Notes: a model not told the origin generated them from the sequence alone. A stretch of 64,000 nt of DNA from Candidatus Edwardsiibacteriota bacterium (GCA_020053305.1 JAGVNJ010000009.1:27096-91095); one strand, 5' to 3'; shown: positions 50,019 through 59,579, numbered from the stretch's first letter. Numbers and translations are program-made.

Positions 50019-51236
50019 TTACTTCAGCGAAAAGGTTAACATCAGGTCGGCCATGGTCTCGGACACCGTGGTTCCGCTGGAGCTGCCGAAGGCCTGGCCG
50101 TAATTATAGGTCCGGCGGCCGGCCCCGGCGGAGATATCGGCCTTCACCCGGGACACCGAGATCTCGGTGCCGAACCCGGCCCGGGCCAGTCCGATGGACG
50201 ATGAGCGGTATGAATTTGAAAAAGACAGGCCGAAGCGAAGCGGCAGGCCGTTTTTCATCCGGTGGCTGATCCCGAAGCCGTACCTGTTGACCGCCGACAG
50301 CGGTTCGTAGGAGAACAGGTTGTCCTCCAGATTCTGCCAGGGGGTATGCTCGTATTCCAGACTGACGGTGGCCGGAAAATCATTGGCGGGGCGGTAGCTC
50401 GCCCCGACTGCGTAACTGCTGGGCAGCCCCACCTTCTGGCGGTCGCTGATGGTGGTGTCGTTGTTGCTGTAGGAGAACGGCCCCTCCACCCGGGCGCTGC
50501 TTTTCCAGCTTATCCCCAGGTTGATGCGCGGGGTCACCTGCCCGAAAGCCCCGGCTGAAAAACGGTAGCCTTGGTAATTATGCCTATAGCCGATGCTGAT
50601 GTCGGTGTATGTCGGGTCCTCGAAATTTTCGGTGATGGTGAGTTTGGGGTCGCCCGACAGCCTGGTCAATCCCAGCCCGGCGGAAAAAAAGGAAAACGGT
50701 TTGACCGCCAGGGCTCCGCTGTATCCGTATACCGCCCCCTCGGCAATCTGCTCATAAAGGCTGGTCAGATAATAAAAGGCGTCCCGCTCCTCGGATTTCA
50801 ACCGGTAGTTGAAATCGTACTCCCGGCTGATGCCGAAGCCCAGAGCCATCTTGGGTAAACCCCGGAAGCTGGAGGCATAGGATACCTCGGCCCCGTGGAG
50901 GTTGTAATCGGTCTGGTCGTTGATGGCCGTGGTCCTGAGGCCCACCGAATTGGCATAGGAGTCAAACACCTCTATGGAACGGTATTCCCGCCGCCAGTTG
51001 ACGCCGGCGGTAAGCTGGGCCTCCAGACCGTCGGTCTCGGCTATCAGCGCCGGATTGACCAGCAATCCCTGTCCGGGAAGGGCTACCCCCTTCAGGTTCA
51101 GGGCCATTCCGGTGGCATTATAGCTGGATGCCGGCGACCCGTAGGGGGTGTATTCCAACAGCCCGGCCCGGGCGCTGCCGAATGCGGCAAAAAAGCTTGC
51201 CGCCGCAAGCAGCGCTGTTTTTATTGGTGTCTTCAT
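50019..51236 (-). CDS. FadL/OmpP1-like outer-membrane protein
   Basis: 405 aa. Signal peptide MKTPIKTALLAAASFFAAFGSARA; then YTPYGSPASSYNATGMALNL and GQGLLVNPALIAETDGLEAQ, the start pattern of OmpP1/FadL and PorV-type barrels, followed by many amphipathic strands, e.g. GFGISREYDFNYRLKSEERD and VGASYRPANDFPATVSLEYE. Ends with a membrane strand ADLMLTFSLK. Probable transport barrel for hydrophobic molecules or secretion helper. It lies between the HhH barrel gene and the nucleotidase gene in the same operon. Confidence 0.85.
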   Translation of the reverse strand: MKTPIKTALLAAASFFAAFGSARAGLLEYTPYGSPASSYNATGMALNLKGVALPGQGLLVNPALIAETDGLEAQLTAGVNWRREYRSIEVFDSYANSVGLRTTAINDQTDYNLHGAEVSYASSFRGLPKMALGFGISREYDFNYRLKSEERDAFYYLTSLYEQIAEGAVYGYSGALAVKPFSFFSAGLGLTRLSGDPKLTITENFEDPTYTDISIGYRHNYQGYRFSAGAFGQVTPRINLGISWKSSARVEGPFSYSNNDTTISDRQKVGLPSSYAVGASYRPANDFPATVSLEYEHTPWQNLEDNLFSYEPLSAVNRYGFGISHRMKNGLPLRFGLSFSNSYRSSSIGLARAGFGTEISVSRVKADISAGAGRRTYNYGQAFGSSSGTTVSETMADLMLTFSLK

Positions 51237-51274
51237 CTATATCTCCTTTGGATGATTTCTTTTATATTTCCCGG

Positions 51275-53854
51275 TTACCATCTGAAATCCAGCTGCAGGT
51301 CCACCTTCCACAGATCGCGCCGATCGGTAAAATCCCGGACCACTTCGGCCGGCAATTCGGTAAAATAATATACGTAGTCCGGGCCGTAGATGTTGTTGTA
51401 TTCATAGCGGGTATCCTTTCCCCGGATCCTCAGCCTGGCCTGGAGGTTGTCGGAGAGGCGGTCGGACACCGAGATGAAATATTTCAGGCCGTCGCCGTCC
51501 AGAAAGTCTATCCCGGCGTCCTCAAATATCCACTGGGACATGGCATCGGTCCTCCAACTGGATATCCCGGCTTTCATATCCCAATTGGGGGAAAAATTAT
51601 GCTGCCAGTTGGAGGCCAAATAAACCCCGCTCATCAGGGTGTTGCTGCCGTATAATGTCGAGGGGGTCAGCCGGACCTCGCCGTAGCGCAGTTCCACGTT
51701 GAAATAGTCCCGGTCGGTCAAGGTGCAGAAGGTTCGCAGGGTGGTCTCCCGGGTGTTGGACTTGGTGGCCTCGGCGCTCTTGGGCAGGTATTTGGTCTGG
51801 TATTTCTGTTTAACTCTGAATCTCAAAGGAAATACCGGGCGGTACTCCAGCTCTCCCTGGAACCGGACATTGTCCAGTCCATAGGCCAGGTTTCTCCAGA
51901 AATCTATATAGGCCCGGGTTATGGTGAATTGGCGGCTGATCTGCCAGCGGGTCTCAATATAGGTGCCGTCCTCGGCCTTGGGAGCCGGGTAATTGACCAG
52001 CTGTTTGTAGACCGGGTCGATCAAGCGGTATTCCTTCTCCAGGATGGTGTCATCGAACTTGGTCTGCTCGGAGAAGCCTCGTGAATAGGGGTTATCGTAG
52101 TCCACGTCGTAATGGCGGCGCAGCAGCAGCAGGTACAGGGTCTCGTATTGCAGATGGGTCTTCCACAGATAGGCCCAGCCGCCGCTGTTAAGATGGGCCA
52201 GCTCCCCCTCCACCGACAGGTTGTCCACCACGGTCCGGAAATTTCCGGATTTAACCCCCCGGACGTTTCCCGACCACAGCTGGGTGAAATTGGGGTCCGA
52301 CAGGTCGTTCTTGTCCCCCGGCAGGTCCAGCTCCGAGGCATCGGGCCGGAAGGCCTTGTCGTACTTGCATTCAAAGGCGGTGAAGCCCAGGCTGGTGCCC
52401 ACCGGCAGGGACATGGCGCCGGAGAGGTCCCAGTTCAGGTTCATCCCGTAGGTCTTTTCGTTGAACACATCACGGTACCAGGGGTATCGGGGGGACGGGG
52501 TAAAATAGGTGTTGACCGTGCCGTCCCGGTTCAGTATCCCGTCCTTCTGATCGGAGGAAAAGAAAAAGGTCGGCTTGATGTTCCAGATGGCGGACTGAAG
52601 CGCGGCGCCCCTCAGGGCGAATTCCTCGTTGGAGGTGATGTCCCCGAAGGCCCCCGCCCCCCGGGAGAAGCGCCGCACCATGGATTCGTCGGCCGACCAG
52701 CGGTTGTCCATGGCCAGCCCCTGCCCGAAGGTCAGACGGTAATTGCCGATGAAAAGCTTGTCTATCGGCGACAGATCATACAGGGCCACGTAGGCCTTGG
52801 TGAAGCCCTCGGTCTCGAAGGGCTCCTTTTGATGAAAATACCCCAGCTTGAAATCCCCGCCCAGGTCCATCCTCAAACGGTGCTGAACGGCCAGGTCATT
52901 GCGGGCATATTTCAACTGGTCATACTCGGATTGCAGGCGGTTTTTCAGCTGGGCTATTTCCGGCTCGGTCCAGCCGTGCTGGCCTAAAATCTTGTCGGTG
53001 GTCATAGTATCATATATGGCGGCCCCCGGAATGAAGGCCTCCAGGGCGGCATTAAGCGAGGCCGCCTGATACCTGAAATCGTCCTCATCGCCCGGGTCGA
53101 GCCGGTCATCCGAGGTCAGCCGGACCCGGTAGTTGCCGTCAAAATAAAATTTTTCCTCTTGGGGCGAGACGGCCACATAGTTTCTCATGTTGGTGAAACC
53201 GTAGCGGGACAGGCCGTCTATGTTGCGCTGCAGGGTCCGCCAATCCTTGATCCGGCCGGAGTATTTGACGTGCCGGACCACGGCGGCGGCGTCTATGGGC
53301 GACACGTTCTGCAGGGTCAGCAGCTGGTCGATGGTGGCCCGGTTGATGTCCATGGGATGAAGCAGCAGCTCCTCCCATTCGTTGATGGCCCCGTAGCCCG
53401 GAGATTCCTCGGAGGCCAGCCTGTCCTGCAACTCGGCGATATACCTGGTGACCCTGGAGGTGTCGGCGGAGGGAAATACGGCCACCTGCCGGCGCAGTTT
53501 TTTAAGCTGGACCGGGGTCATTCCGGGAACCTCCATCAGTTGGTAAAAACTGGCGAAGGCCCCGCGTTCAAAGCGGTAGGTATAGATGTCCTCGGCCAGT
53601 TTTGCCGGGATGCCCTGCAGGCCGGAGATCTCCTCCCGGGTGGCCCGGTTCAGATCAAGCTGTATGCCGGAGCCCACCGTCAGGGTGTCCTCCGGTAAAA
53701 TATTAACCTGCGTTTCCTGATAAAAATCCACCTGCTGGGCAGGGGCCGGACATACCAGGAAAGGTCCTGCCAGCAAAATGACAATTACCAGGTTTAGGCT
53801 TCTGCAAAAGTGCTTTTTACCACGGAAGCGCTGAATTTTTTTAATAATGAACAT
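51275..53854 (-). CDS. Helix-hairpin-helix outer-membrane protein
   Basis: 859 aa from ATG 53854 (frame open 37 codons further, but that leader looks like a non-coding repeat). After a signal peptide (SLNLVIVILLAGPFLVCPAPA) come ComEA-like HhH units: LDLNRATREEISGLQGIPAK at about residue 65, YQLMEVPGMTPVQLKKL, and HPMDINRATIDQLLTLQNVS at about 170. About 600 residues of alternating strands ending in DLQLDFRW (terminal Trp) then look like a large barrel (GNYRLTFGQGLAMDNRW). ComEA-type HhH binds double-stranded DNA. The combination suggests an outer-membrane protein with DNA-binding periplasmic motifs; HhH units may instead bind protein. Part of the surface operon. Confidence 0.87.
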   Translation of the reverse strand: MFIIKKIQRFRGKKHFCRSLNLVIVILLAGPFLVCPAPAQQVDFYQETQVNILPEDTLTVGSGIQLDLNRATREEISGLQGIPAKLAEDIYTYRFERGAFASFYQLMEVPGMTPVQLKKLRRQVAVFPSADTSRVTRYIAELQDRLASEESPGYGAINEWEELLLHPMDINRATIDQLLTLQNVSPIDAAAVVRHVKYSGRIKDWRTLQRNIDGLSRYGFTNMRNYVAVSPQEEKFYFDGNYRVRLTSDDRLDPGDEDDFRYQAASLNAALEAFIPGAAIYDTMTTDKILGQHGWTEPEIAQLKNRLQSEYDQLKYARNDLAVQHRLRMDLGGDFKLGYFHQKEPFETEGFTKAYVALYDLSPIDKLFIGNYRLTFGQGLAMDNRWSADESMVRRFSRGAGAFGDITSNEEFALRGAALQSAIWNIKPTFFFSSDQKDGILNRDGTVNTYFTPSPRYPWYRDVFNEKTYGMNLNWDLSGAMSLPVGTSLGFTAFECKYDKAFRPDASELDLPGDKNDLSDPNFTQLWSGNVRGVKSGNFRTVVDNLSVEGELAHLNSGGWAYLWKTHLQYETLYLLLLRRHYDVDYDNPYSRGFSEQTKFDDTILEKEYRLIDPVYKQLVNYPAPKAEDGTYIETRWQISRQFTITRAYIDFWRNLAYGLDNVRFQGELEYRPVFPLRFRVKQKYQTKYLPKSAEATKSNTRETTLRTFCTLTDRDYFNVELRYGEVRLTPSTLYGSNTLMSGVYLASNWQHNFSPNWDMKAGISSWRTDAMSQWIFEDAGIDFLDGDGLKYFISVSDRLSDNLQARLRIRGKDTRYEYNNIYGPDYVYYFTELPAEVVRDFTDRRDLWKVDLQLDFRW

Positions 53855-53958
53855 TGGACACAACGGGTTCCAGTCCCTTCCCTTGGTATTTTCAGTAGTT
53901 CCGTGTTTCCGCGGTTGGTTCCGCAGCGATCTCATTTTATAATTTATCTTCATGGATA

Positions 53959-54804
53959 TCACCATTTATAGCCCAGGGCGAATTGATGGGTCCCGGCCAG
54001 GGCCTGGTGCCCGCCTTCAAAGGCATACCCCACTAATATCCCCCTGGCTTTCACGCCCAGGCCCATGGAATACAGGGTCAGCTGGCCTTCGTTCAGAATG
54101 CCGGCCCTGAGGGCCAGCTTGTCCTGCCACAGGTCGTACTCGGACCCCACCTTATAGCGGGTTATCCTGCCGGCATCCTTGCCGGCCTCGACCGAGGCCA
54201 GCACCCCGCTGAACGGAATGTATGACAGACCGATGCTCACACCGCTGGGAAGGTCGTATTGGTAAAGCTTCCCCAGGCTGGGATGGTTCAGGTTATGGCC
54301 GAAACAGCCTATCCTCCAGCTGCGGTATACTTTGGCCAGCAGGCCGATGTCAATGCCCATGGTCATGGCCGAGCCGAAGCGCTCCTGCCACAGCCGGTAG
54401 AAATTAAAATTATAGCCGAAGGCCAGTTGGCGGTTAAGGTCGAAGCCGTGGGAAAGGGTCACCGCCTGGTCGGTCTCCAGGTCGCATCCCACCTGCTGGG
54501 CAGATATCGCCGCCCCGCCCCATTGGCCGAAACTGCGGCCGATGGTGGCCGTCTGGTTGGTGAGGCCGGCCACGCCCCACAGCCGCTTGGCGTAGACCGA
54601 AGCCTGCCAGGAGTCCAGGCTGGACAGCCCGGCCGGATTCCACCGGACGGCGTCTATGTCATCGGCCACTGCGGTATAGGCCCCGGACATACCGCTGGGA
54701 CGGATGCCCACCTGCCAGTCCTCGAAAGCCGCCCGGGCCGTTCCCAGCCCCAGGGCCAGAATAAATACCAGCCAAAGAATCTTTTTCATATCTGCATCCT
54801 TCAT
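53959..54804 (-). CDS. PorV/PorQ-like outer-membrane protein
   Basis: 281 aa. Signal peptide (MKKILWLVFILALGLGTARA; ATG at 54789 also possible), then GIRPSGMSGAYTAVADDIDA-VRWNPAGLSSLD, which is the defining N-terminal motif of PorV/FadL-type barrels (GARAAGMGGAYTAVADDA-like). The C-terminal strand GTHQFALGYKW ends in Trp. The ATG overlaps the stop of the 1127-aa gene as ATGA. Likely helper for surface export of neighbouring CTD-bearing proteins. Confidence 0.88.
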   Translation of the reverse strand: MKDADMKKILWLVFILALGLGTARAAFEDWQVGIRPSGMSGAYTAVADDIDAVRWNPAGLSSLDSWQASVYAKRLWGVAGLTNQTATIGRSFGQWGGAAISAQQVGCDLETDQAVTLSHGFDLNRQLAFGYNFNFYRLWQERFGSAMTMGIDIGLLAKVYRSWRIGCFGHNLNHPSLGKLYQYDLPSGVSIGLSYIPFSGVLASVEAGKDAGRITRYKVGSEYDLWQDKLALRAGILNEGQLTLYSMGLGVKARGILVGYAFEGGHQALAGTHQFALGYKW

Positions 54805-57800
54805 TTCAATGGCGTGCCCAGCACGATTATCTTGGTTTTATCGGAGATGCCCCCTTGGGCGGTAACGCTCCTCAGGTGGGCGATATATATCCCGATATTG
54901 GCCCGGCGGTTGGAATTATCGGTTCCATTCCATACACTGCCATCCAGCAGAGTCTTATGTCCGCCGGGAACATTGTTGAAAATTGTCGTTACCAGCCGTC
55001 CTTTCAGGTCATATATCCGCAGGGTAATGTGATCGGTAGTGGGTGCGTTTATTTCTATTTCAGCCACCTCGCCCCATTCCGGCGAGAAGGGGTTGGGCTT
55101 GACTGATACTATCTGCCCGGAGGCCGATGGCGCAATGCTGTCAGTCAGGATCTCGATGTCGGGCGGATACAGCACCCCGTTATAAAAATATTCCTGGGCG
55201 AACCTGGGAACCAGCTGGTAGCCGCTGTTGTAGGGCGCCGTCTTGTCATATTGCGATACTATCCCGGTGGCCCTGATCTTGGCGCCGTAGGTCATCGGGC
55301 TCAGGTCGAATCCGCTGATCTCGGCGATCCTGACCGCGATGGGGGCGTTGCCGTTGCGCATCTCCATGTTGTATCCGCCGCCGGCATAGGCCGGAATGCT
55401 GCCGATGGTCCCCTCCACCGAGGCCAATTGGCCCTCGATGCTCTCGCCCAGCAGCTGGTTGTAGATCAAAGTTCGCGACGCGATCAGGCTGTTCACTGTG
55501 CCTAATTTTACTATCATAGAGTCGGCTGCAATTTCCGTCACACCGTTATACTCGGTAACTCGGCCCCTGATTATATAATTGCGGCCAAGCGTCCGATAAT
55601 TGCCCTTCTTGCCTCCGTAGATATTGGCCCCGCCGGTTGCATCTTGCAAGTACCAACTGGCGGTACTCGAGGTACTGCTGGTAAATACATAATCAGGTCC
55701 TGTCAATGTTCCCGACACAACTACCATCTGTCCTTCATAAGCGGAATTGAAGCCGTCAACCCCTGGTCTTTGTACTTCGGCCACCGATAGCGCCCTAGTA
55801 TTGATTACAACCGAAATCATATAATCATCGGTCGGTGAACCTTGGGAAACACGATTAGCATTGCCGTCGAGGGTCGCACCGTATGCGTCCTGTATTGTAC
55901 CTTTCATCGTCAACCGTAGCGTTTCACTTAGCGCCAGCGCTAAAGTGGGACGTAGCCGCAATAGACATAACGCTGTATCGTTGATCATTGTAAACTGCCG
56001 GGCCCCGCCGATATTGCCGACGATGTTAACAGTAGAATCGCTGATTGTAGCGCTATTCAACGGTTTGTTGGTGATCACAAACAGCACCGTATCGGTAGCT
56101 ATTAGTTTTTTGATGTAGGGGGCAAAATTATCTATTATATCCTCGCCATCCCGTGGCTGTATTTTAAATTCGCTGAAAGTATAATCAAGTACGCCGGTTA
56201 CTGAACGAAGGCTATCTCCCAAAGCGGCCACATAGGAATATCCCGATGCATCATCAAACTTGCAATTACCAGAACCATCGGAAGCGGTCCATTCTCCGTA
56301 ACTATTTGGGATTGCGGTAACAACCAGATTTGATACTTTAACCAGAACTCCTTCATACGCCTCGGCGGTGCCGGCTGTTCCCACTGTGGATGTTGTAACT
56401 GATATCGGTGGCGGCAACGGCTGACCCGTCGCCAGAACCGTATACGAATTTACAGATGTAATGGTGGTGCGATTGTACAATTCGCTGACTGTGCCAGTGA
56501 GCCGTACCCGGTCGCCTCTGTTGACTGCTTTGCCCGGGTCCCATACCCAGATGCCGCTCCAGGCAGTAGTGTCATCCTGGACGCAGAAGGTGATGTCGGT
56601 CGACATTTTGTCCAGTAAAGGAGATGTCACGATACCTTCAATAGTAACTATGTTGTTGAGGAGCGGGGAATTGCCGCCGGGATACTGGATTTCCGATATC
56701 GGCACAGACGGGTTTAGCTTGGTGGAAAAGTAAAAACTGGTGTCGGCGATAAGGTTGCTGCTGTAATCCGCCAGTGGCGCCCGCACCATTACGGTAACGG
56801 TATCCCGATAGGAAAGCGAATCTTTGGGATAAAAGGCGACTGTGGCCCCGTCGTTCATGAACCTGACAGAATCTGACTGATATCGTGAAACTCGCCGGCC
56901 CAGCACACGTATCGCCACGGTATCAACGGTCAAGGTGTCGATCTGCTCACTGAAATTAATAATGATCGGACTGCTTGCCTTGATGTTACCGGACCCATGA
57001 GCAGGCACAGTGGATGCGATAGACGGCTTTATTATTTCCGGCACCAGGGTATAAAAAGGCCAGGTATAATCAGCCGACAAAGGAATGCCGTTGGTATCAG
57101 TAATGCTGGCCTTGAGAGTGACGGTTACTGTGTCCCTGGTCAACAGGCTGTCAGCGATATAGTACGTAAATGTGGAACCATTACTAATCGGACGTATGGA
57201 ATCAGGCAAATAAATCGCCTGGCGCTGCCCGGTAACCCGAAAGCTGGTAGTATCAATTGTCGAAGCGTTCATCAGTCGGTTGAACTGCACCGTGATATCG
57301 GCGCCGGGTCTGATGTTGGCGGCATTAGTAGGCGGAAAAACCGATGATACTTGGGGATTTAAACCGGTGATATCATTCCAGCTGGTGCCAATCCGGATGC
57401 CGTCGATATCGGCGTTGGGGGTGGCTATTGCCGGGGGACCGGAGCTATAAGCCTGTCGTATGGCGATCCGCCCGATGTCGGCTGGATCGGTTCCCAGAGT
57501 GGCAACATGCGTCAGGTCCGGAACCGGCTCTGCCCCCGCCAATGATGGATTGATCCACATGCGACAGGTATCGTTAAGATCGCCGGCCACCAACGAATAT
57601 CTGAAAACCGCCAGATAGGTGGTTCCGGGGCTCAGATTGGAGCTGTACCATACTGCATTGGCGCTCCCGGTTATACCTGACGCTCGCAAACCCAACAGGT
57701 ACATGCCGGAGGTGGCGCTGCGTTTGACGGTTATACGAACCATGTAGCTGGTCGAGGTACTGGGCTGCAGGCTGACAAAATAGTCGCCGTTGGCGCTGGT

Positions 57801-58184
57801 GTCTGCTGCCAGACCGTTGGTATTGGCCAGATTTACAAGGAACGAGACATAGACGTTAGATCCCGCAGACTGTTCACTAAATTGGCGGTAGACGTCTTCG
57901 GCCGACGTTGTCACGCTGACAATGGAGATCTTATTGCCGGTTCCGGATGATGGATAATCGGTATAGCTGAGACTACCGGCTGTTACCGGGATGTAATTGC
58001 CGGTCCCGGAGAAATCAATCCAATTGCCCCCGCTGACATTGGCGCCTCCCCCGTTGTCCGTCAGCTGCCCGACGGCATAATTGAAGTTCTCCTCCATCAG
58101 CAGAGTGGCTCCCGATCCGGCAGCCATCAAAAACAGCAGCGGTACGGTCAGCAGCACCCTTTGCCAGGTCTTAGTTAAGGCCAT
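54801..58184 (-). CDS. Large surface protein with Big_5 and OB-fold modules and sorting domain
   Basis: 1127 aa. Signal peptide; N-terminal domain (about 30-275) starting EENFNYAVGQLTDNGGGANV, shared with the protein at 62762-63874; two Big_5 Ig-like modules (about 280-385 and 385-490, FSEQIDTLTVD); an OB-fold region as in ExeM/NucH-type extracellular nucleases (VTIEGIVTSPLLDKMST ... DRVRLTGTVSELYNRTTITS, about 500-690); a third Ig-like piece; a second OB region (about 805-1000, IRGRVTEYNGVTEIAAD); and a FlgD-like sorting domain (KPNPFSPEWGEVAEIEI ... LRIYDLKGRL). No nuclease catalytic domain is seen. Likely exported to the surface through the PorV-type pathway; possible ligands are nucleic acid or polysaccharide. 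First gene of the long operon. Confidence 0.88.
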   Translation of the reverse strand: MALTKTWQRVLLTVPLLFLMAAGSGATLLMEENFNYAVGQLTDNGGGANVSGGNWIDFSGTGNYIPVTAGSLSYTDYPSSGTGNKISIVSVTTSAEDVYRQFSEQSAGSNVYVSFLVNLANTNGLAADTSANGDYFVSLQPSTSTSYMVRITVKRSATSGMYLLGLRASGITGSANAVWYSSNLSPGTTYLAVFRYSLVAGDLNDTCRMWINPSLAGAEPVPDLTHVATLGTDPADIGRIAIRQAYSSGPPAIATPNADIDGIRIGTSWNDITGLNPQVSSVFPPTNAANIRPGADITVQFNRLMNASTIDTTSFRVTGQRQAIYLPDSIRPISNGSTFTYYIADSLLTRDTVTVTLKASITDTNGIPLSADYTWPFYTLVPEIIKPSIASTVPAHGSGNIKASSPIIINFSEQIDTLTVDTVAIRVLGRRVSRYQSDSVRFMNDGATVAFYPKDSLSYRDTVTVMVRAPLADYSSNLIADTSFYFSTKLNPSVPISEIQYPGGNSPLLNNIVTIEGIVTSPLLDKMSTDITFCVQDDTTAWSGIWVWDPGKAVNRGDRVRLTGTVSELYNRTTITSVNSYTVLATGQPLPPPISVTTSTVGTAGTAEAYEGVLVKVSNLVVTAIPNSYGEWTASDGSGNCKFDDASGYSYVAALGDSLRSVTGVLDYTFSEFKIQPRDGEDIIDNFAPYIKKLIATDTVLFVITNKPLNSATISDSTVNIVGNIGGARQFTMINDTALCLLRLRPTLALALSETLRLTMKGTIQDAYGATLDGNANRVSQGSPTDDYMISVVINTRALSVAEVQRPGVDGFNSAYEGQMVVVSGTLTGPDYVFTSSTSSTASWYLQDATGGANIYGGKKGNYRTLGRNYIIRGRVTEYNGVTEIAADSMIVKLGTVNSLIASRTLIYNQLLGESIEGQLASVEGTIGSIPAYAGGGYNMEMRNGNAPIAVRIAEISGFDLSPMTYGAKIRATGIVSQYDKTAPYNSGYQLVPRFAQEYFYNGVLYPPDIEILTDSIAPSASGQIVSVKPNPFSPEWGEVAEIEINAPTTDHITLRIYDLKGRLVTTIFNNVPGGHKTLLDGSVWNGTDNSNRRANIGIYIAHLRSVTAQGGISDKTKIIVLGTPLK

Positions 58185-58220
58185 GTTGTTTCCCTTCCTG
58201 ATTTATAATATTATTCTATT

Positions 58221-59579
58221 TCATATCCGGGGCTTGCGAAACTTACCGATCAAGCCCAGCGCCGACAAAGCCACAATGACTATCAGCAGGATCAGCGCCA
58301 CCCAGGGACTGCCCGGCTCCTCCCCCTGCTGCTGGTTTATTTTTTTGGCCGCCTTATGCAGGGCCTCGGCCGGAGTTTTGAATCCCTTCAGAGCCGGCTG
58401 CAGGCCATCCTCGTCCATTATGGAGCGCCCGATGTTCCAGACCACCGCGTTGGGCTCGGGATGGGCATATTCCAATTGCCGGTAGACGCTCTCTAATCCG
58501 GGATAGCTGGCAAATTTATTTTTCAAGCTTTCCTCATTCAGGGCGGATCTTCTGACCGGCAGGTAGCTGGTCTCGGCCGACCAGCGGGCGGTATTGGCCG
58601 GCTCCATCATCCATTTCACCAGCTCCCAGCCACGGGCCATCAACTCCTCCTCGGGCTTGCGGAACATGATTATATTGGTGCCGGAAAGCACCACCGCCCG
58701 CCTTTTTTTCATCGGCAAGGGAGCTATTCCCATATTAAAGGGAATCTTCTGCAATGCCATATAAGCCAAAGAGGCTGAGGAACTTTGGATCATGGCCACC
58801 CGGCCGGCCAGGAAGTCGTTCTGGTGTTCGAATCCGGTGGTCAGGAAGGCCACCTTGTGCTTATAAACCAGATCCACCAAATATTGCAGGGCCTCGATGC
58901 CCTCAGGGCTGTCGAACACCACTTTTTTTCCATCGGCAGAGAATATCTCCCCGCCGTTCTGCAGCACCAGACACTGGAACATCCAGGCCGCACCGGTGGG
59001 GAAGGCGGTGCCCCATTGTTCCGGGGTGCCGTCCTGGTTGCTGTCCAGGGTGAGTTTTTTTGCGGCTTCTATGAATTGGTCCCAGGTGTCCGGAAATCTC
59101 TCCGGATCCATCCCGGCTTTGGCAAACAGATCCTGGTTATAATAATACACCGGGACGCTTTTATTGAAGGGCAGGCTGGTGAGGCGTCCGTTCCGGGAGC
59201 ATTCAGCCAGCATCACCGGGAAAAAATCGGTCAGATAATTGGTGTCGCCGGCTTGGGCAAGGTAATCGCCGAAAGGTTTTACCGCATCCTTCTCCAGCAG
59301 CTGGCTGGTCCAGGCCTCATAGGACTGGGCCAATAACGGCTGGTTGCCGGCCGCCACCGAGGCCATCAGTTTCTGGGACAGAGCCGTATAACTTCCCATG
59401 CTGATGGGGTCTATCTTTTGACCGGGATTTTCTCTTGAGAAATCGGCCACCATCGAGTCCAAAGTTTTGCCCAGCGGACCGCCCATCACATGCCACATCA
59501 CCACTTGATCGGATGATGGCGGCTGGCATCCGCCCGAAGCCAGTATCAGCAGCAATATCGGGAATAGATACTTTTTCAT
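58221..59579 (-). CDS. Sugar ABC transporter substrate-binding lipoprotein
   Basis: 452 aa from ATG 59579 (upstream in-frame ATGs belong to repeat DNA). Lipobox LASGGC (Cys18), then the family 1 extracellular binding protein fold: VVMWHVMGGPLGKTLDSMVA, DFSRENPGQKIDPISMGSYT, LPFNKSVPVYYYNQDLFAKA-GMDPERFPDTWDQF, VAMIQSSSASLAYMA. Best fit is glycerol-3-phosphate/maltose-type SBP (UgpB-like). Unusually, the last 30 residues form a transmembrane helix (WVALILLIVIVALSALGLIG) followed by KFRKPR, so the protein has anchors at both ends. The permease genes lie upstream across the Y1 transposase element. Confidence 0.93.
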   Translation of the reverse strand: MKKYLFPILLLILASGGCQPPSSDQVVMWHVMGGPLGKTLDSMVADFSRENPGQKIDPISMGSYTALSQKLMASVAAGNQPLLAQSYEAWTSQLLEKDAVKPFGDYLAQAGDTNYLTDFFPVMLAECSRNGRLTSLPFNKSVPVYYYNQDLFAKAGMDPERFPDTWDQFIEAAKKLTLDSNQDGTPEQWGTAFPTGAAWMFQCLVLQNGGEIFSADGKKVVFDSPEGIEALQYLVDLVYKHKVAFLTTGFEHQNDFLAGRVAMIQSSSASLAYMALQKIPFNMGIAPLPMKKRRAVVLSGTNIIMFRKPEEELMARGWELVKWMMEPANTARWSAETSYLPVRRSALNEESLKNKFASYPGLESVYRQLEYAHPEPNAVVWNIGRSIMDEDGLQPALKGFKTPAEALHKAAKKINQQQGEEPGSPWVALILLIVIVALSALGLIGKFRKPRI

